A DNA stretch of 64,000 nt from Terebella lapidaria (lineage: Eukaryota; Annelida; Polychaeta; Terebellida; Terebellidae). This document shows positions 62,323 through 64,000 of this stretch, piece after piece. Within the stretch, counting starts at the first letter, position 1. Each line of letters starts with the position of its first letter. Location: contig OX424569.1 of NCBI GenBank assembly GCA_949152475.1, forward strand, positions 18,761,170 through 18,825,169. Reading direction: 5' to 3'. The position numbers and the translations under genes are program-made. Under the pieces are notes generated by a model that ran no database searches, was not told the DNA's origin, and was given only the letters and a program-made list of their open reading frames with translations.

Positions 62323-63080
62323 GGATGACGTGGCCCATCTTGTACATACGTTCCTCTTGTACATATGTTGAAGTTCCGTGTTGCGAGTTCCGGTTCCGAT
62401 TACCGTTAAATTGGTCTCCTATGTCAGTACGGTCGTACTCCTTAGTTCGGTATGCATTGTGACTCAGTTGCGTCAGCAAGGCATATCCTCATGTACATAC
62501 GTTACGTCACTTATGACCGGAAGCCAGTCACTCGACACTCGGAGGTAAGTGGTTTTTTCTACTTACCCTATTGTTAAACCATAAATGTTTTGGTGACCCT
62601 GAGGACACCCTCCTCTGGTTCCTCCAATCATTCAGGGGAAAAGCCCACCCTGTCCCTCACTGAGGCCCTAGGGTTGAGCTTTTGGTTATGTCAGAGTTCT
62701 TTTTGGAGCACCCCGCCTCCAATCTTTATTCTGATTTTACCCGTAATGTGTTTTGGAGGTAAGATATAGGCATATAACTGGCTGTTTTATGTTAATAAAA
62801 CTAGTGTTATATACTATACTTACCTCCAAAACACATTCAGAGTGCCCACCCGGCCGGCCCCGCGTACTCCTTCTGGTTGGTTCCTAGAATCGACGAGAAT
62901 GACGTCACCATCCGGTCACGTGGGTTAGTGGCTTGGACAATTCATTGTCTAGCCCATTTTCCAAATGGGGTTCTCTCTATGGAGAACTCCTATGTCAGTA
63001 AGGCTAATAAGCCATAACCCGTAATGTGTTTTGGAGGTAAGTATAGTATATAACACTAGTTTTATTAACATAAAACAGCC

Positions 63081-64000
63081 AATTTGTATTTTTCTTCGCC
63101 CCTAATTGTGCTAGAGACACGAATTTGGTACCTAAACATATGTTTTAGAGGTCAAGGAATGCAATAAAAATATTTTCAACTACTTCAGCCTATCCCTTCA
63201 GCATGAAATCCAAGATGGCGGCCATCAAAATCGCATATTTTGTCATATTTTTTCTAAAACTTTTATATTTTGAGGAACTGTGTGGCCATAATTGACAATT
63301 ATGTGCCCTAATACATGCTATTGGTACTTGATAACATCAGTGTCAAAAATAACAATGTCCCCAATGCCCTACGTGCTGAAAAATGTGTTGAGTTTGGCAA
63401 TAAACACAATCGCGGCGAAACCGAATTCGATGAACAATAAACACAAAGTTGTATATATCTTTGCCCCTAATTGTGCTAGAGACACAAAGTTAGTACCTAA
63501 ACATATGTTTTAGACGGCAAGGAATGCAATAAAAATATTTTCAACTACTTCAGCATACCCCCTCTGCATGAAATCCAAGATGGCGACCATCAGAATCGCA
63601 TATTTTGTCATATTTTTCCCTAAAACTTTAATATTTTAAGGGACTGTGGAGATTATCAACAATTTTGTGCCTCAATACATGCTATTGGTACTTGATAACA
63701 TCAGTGGCAATGATAACAATGTCCTCAATGCCTTAAATGCTAAGAAAATACCTTTAATTGGCAGTGAACACAATTGCGACAAAACCGAATTTAATCAAGA
63801 ATAAACAAAATTGCATAAATTTTTGCTACTAATTGTGCTAGAGACACAAAATTGGTACCTAAACTTACGTTTTAGAGGTCAGGGAATGCAATGAAATTGT
63901 TTTCAACTACTTTAGCATAGCGCTTCGGCATGAAATCCAAGATGGCGTCCATCATAATCGCATATTTTTTCATATTTCGTTCATGAAACTTTAATATTTT
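63081..64000. repeat. Satellite of about 363 bp, 2.5 units
   Basis: CCTAATTGTGCTAGAGACAC occurs at 63101 and 63466, with a close variant near 63828, spaced about 365 and 362 bp. Units also share ACCTAAACATATGTTTTAGA, TGAAATCCAAGATGGCG and TACATGCTATTGGTACTTGA. The array runs off the end of the window. Unit divergence (several percent) is higher than in the 1337-bp satellite. Confidence 0.93.

Larger units (their letters stand above)
56493..63080 (+). mobile_element. DIRS-type tyrosine-recombinase retroelement
   Basis: A retroelement of about 6.6 kb with DIRS architecture. Inverted terminal repeats of 146 bp (56513-56658 and 62892-63037) are identical by eye. An internal complementary region (62739-62837) is complementary, in two halves, to the left and right extremities, the hallmark of DIRS replication through a circle. 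Parts in order: a gag-like region (about 56750-59315), a reverse transcriptase/RNase H frame, and a tyrosine recombinase in an overlapping frame. It looks nearly whole, with about one possible break in the gag-like part, and young because its repeats have not diverged. No target duplication is expected for this family. Confidence 0.9.

Overview
This window is nuclear DNA of an animal, most likely a marine invertebrate. It holds two intron-rich housekeeping genes with metazoan splice signals, set in AT-rich, repeat-laden DNA full of TACATGTA-type simple sequence and short inverted-repeat transposons. I cannot fix the phylum from sequence alone; a mollusc, lancelet or similar lineage would fit.

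Layout. 1-9767: the end of a homogenised tandem satellite, unit 1337 bp, about 7.3 copies. 9768-11500: unique AT-rich DNA with two tight hairpins and a TGTGATATCACA-rich patch. 11500-19490 (minus): a complete five-exon RPL19 gene (198 aa). Its introns carry six copies of a 132-nt H/ACA-snoRNA-like sequence on the RPL19 strand, five of them in a roughly 700-bp tandem array in intron 3. 19810-20291: a lone inverted 472-bp piece of the satellite, next to the RPL19 promoter. 20455-22763: two foldback elements, the second built from CACGTTCG palindromes with another inverted-repeat element nested in it. 23838-35384: an apparent giant (11.5 kb) foldback element. Its arms of about 2.9 kb contain 69-bp minisatellites in opposite orientation, and its centre is a 105-bp satellite. 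35385-40390: intergenic DNA with G-tracts, a degenerate minisatellite and a decayed LINE fragment.

40391-52587 (plus): a complete 6-phosphofructokinase gene. All 22 coding exons were placed and give 814 aa in frame. It has a tandemly duplicated 78-bp exon (44103-44180 and 44457-44534) that looks mutually exclusive, and a candidate 33-nt in-frame cassette exon (47866-47898). Several introns and the 3' region carry small inverted-repeat transposons. 56493-63080: a DIRS-type tyrosine-recombinase retroelement that looks nearly whole and young; it is treated here only as a mobile element. 63081-64000: a roughly 363-bp satellite.

How it works together: RPL19 (60S ribosomal protein) and PFK (the committed step of glycolysis) are ordinary housekeeping genes. 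The unusual content is what sits in and around them: probable intron-encoded snoRNAs, possible PFK isoform switching by exon duplication, and several layers of inverted-repeat elements. All assignments come from reading the sequence; no searches or folding programs were run.
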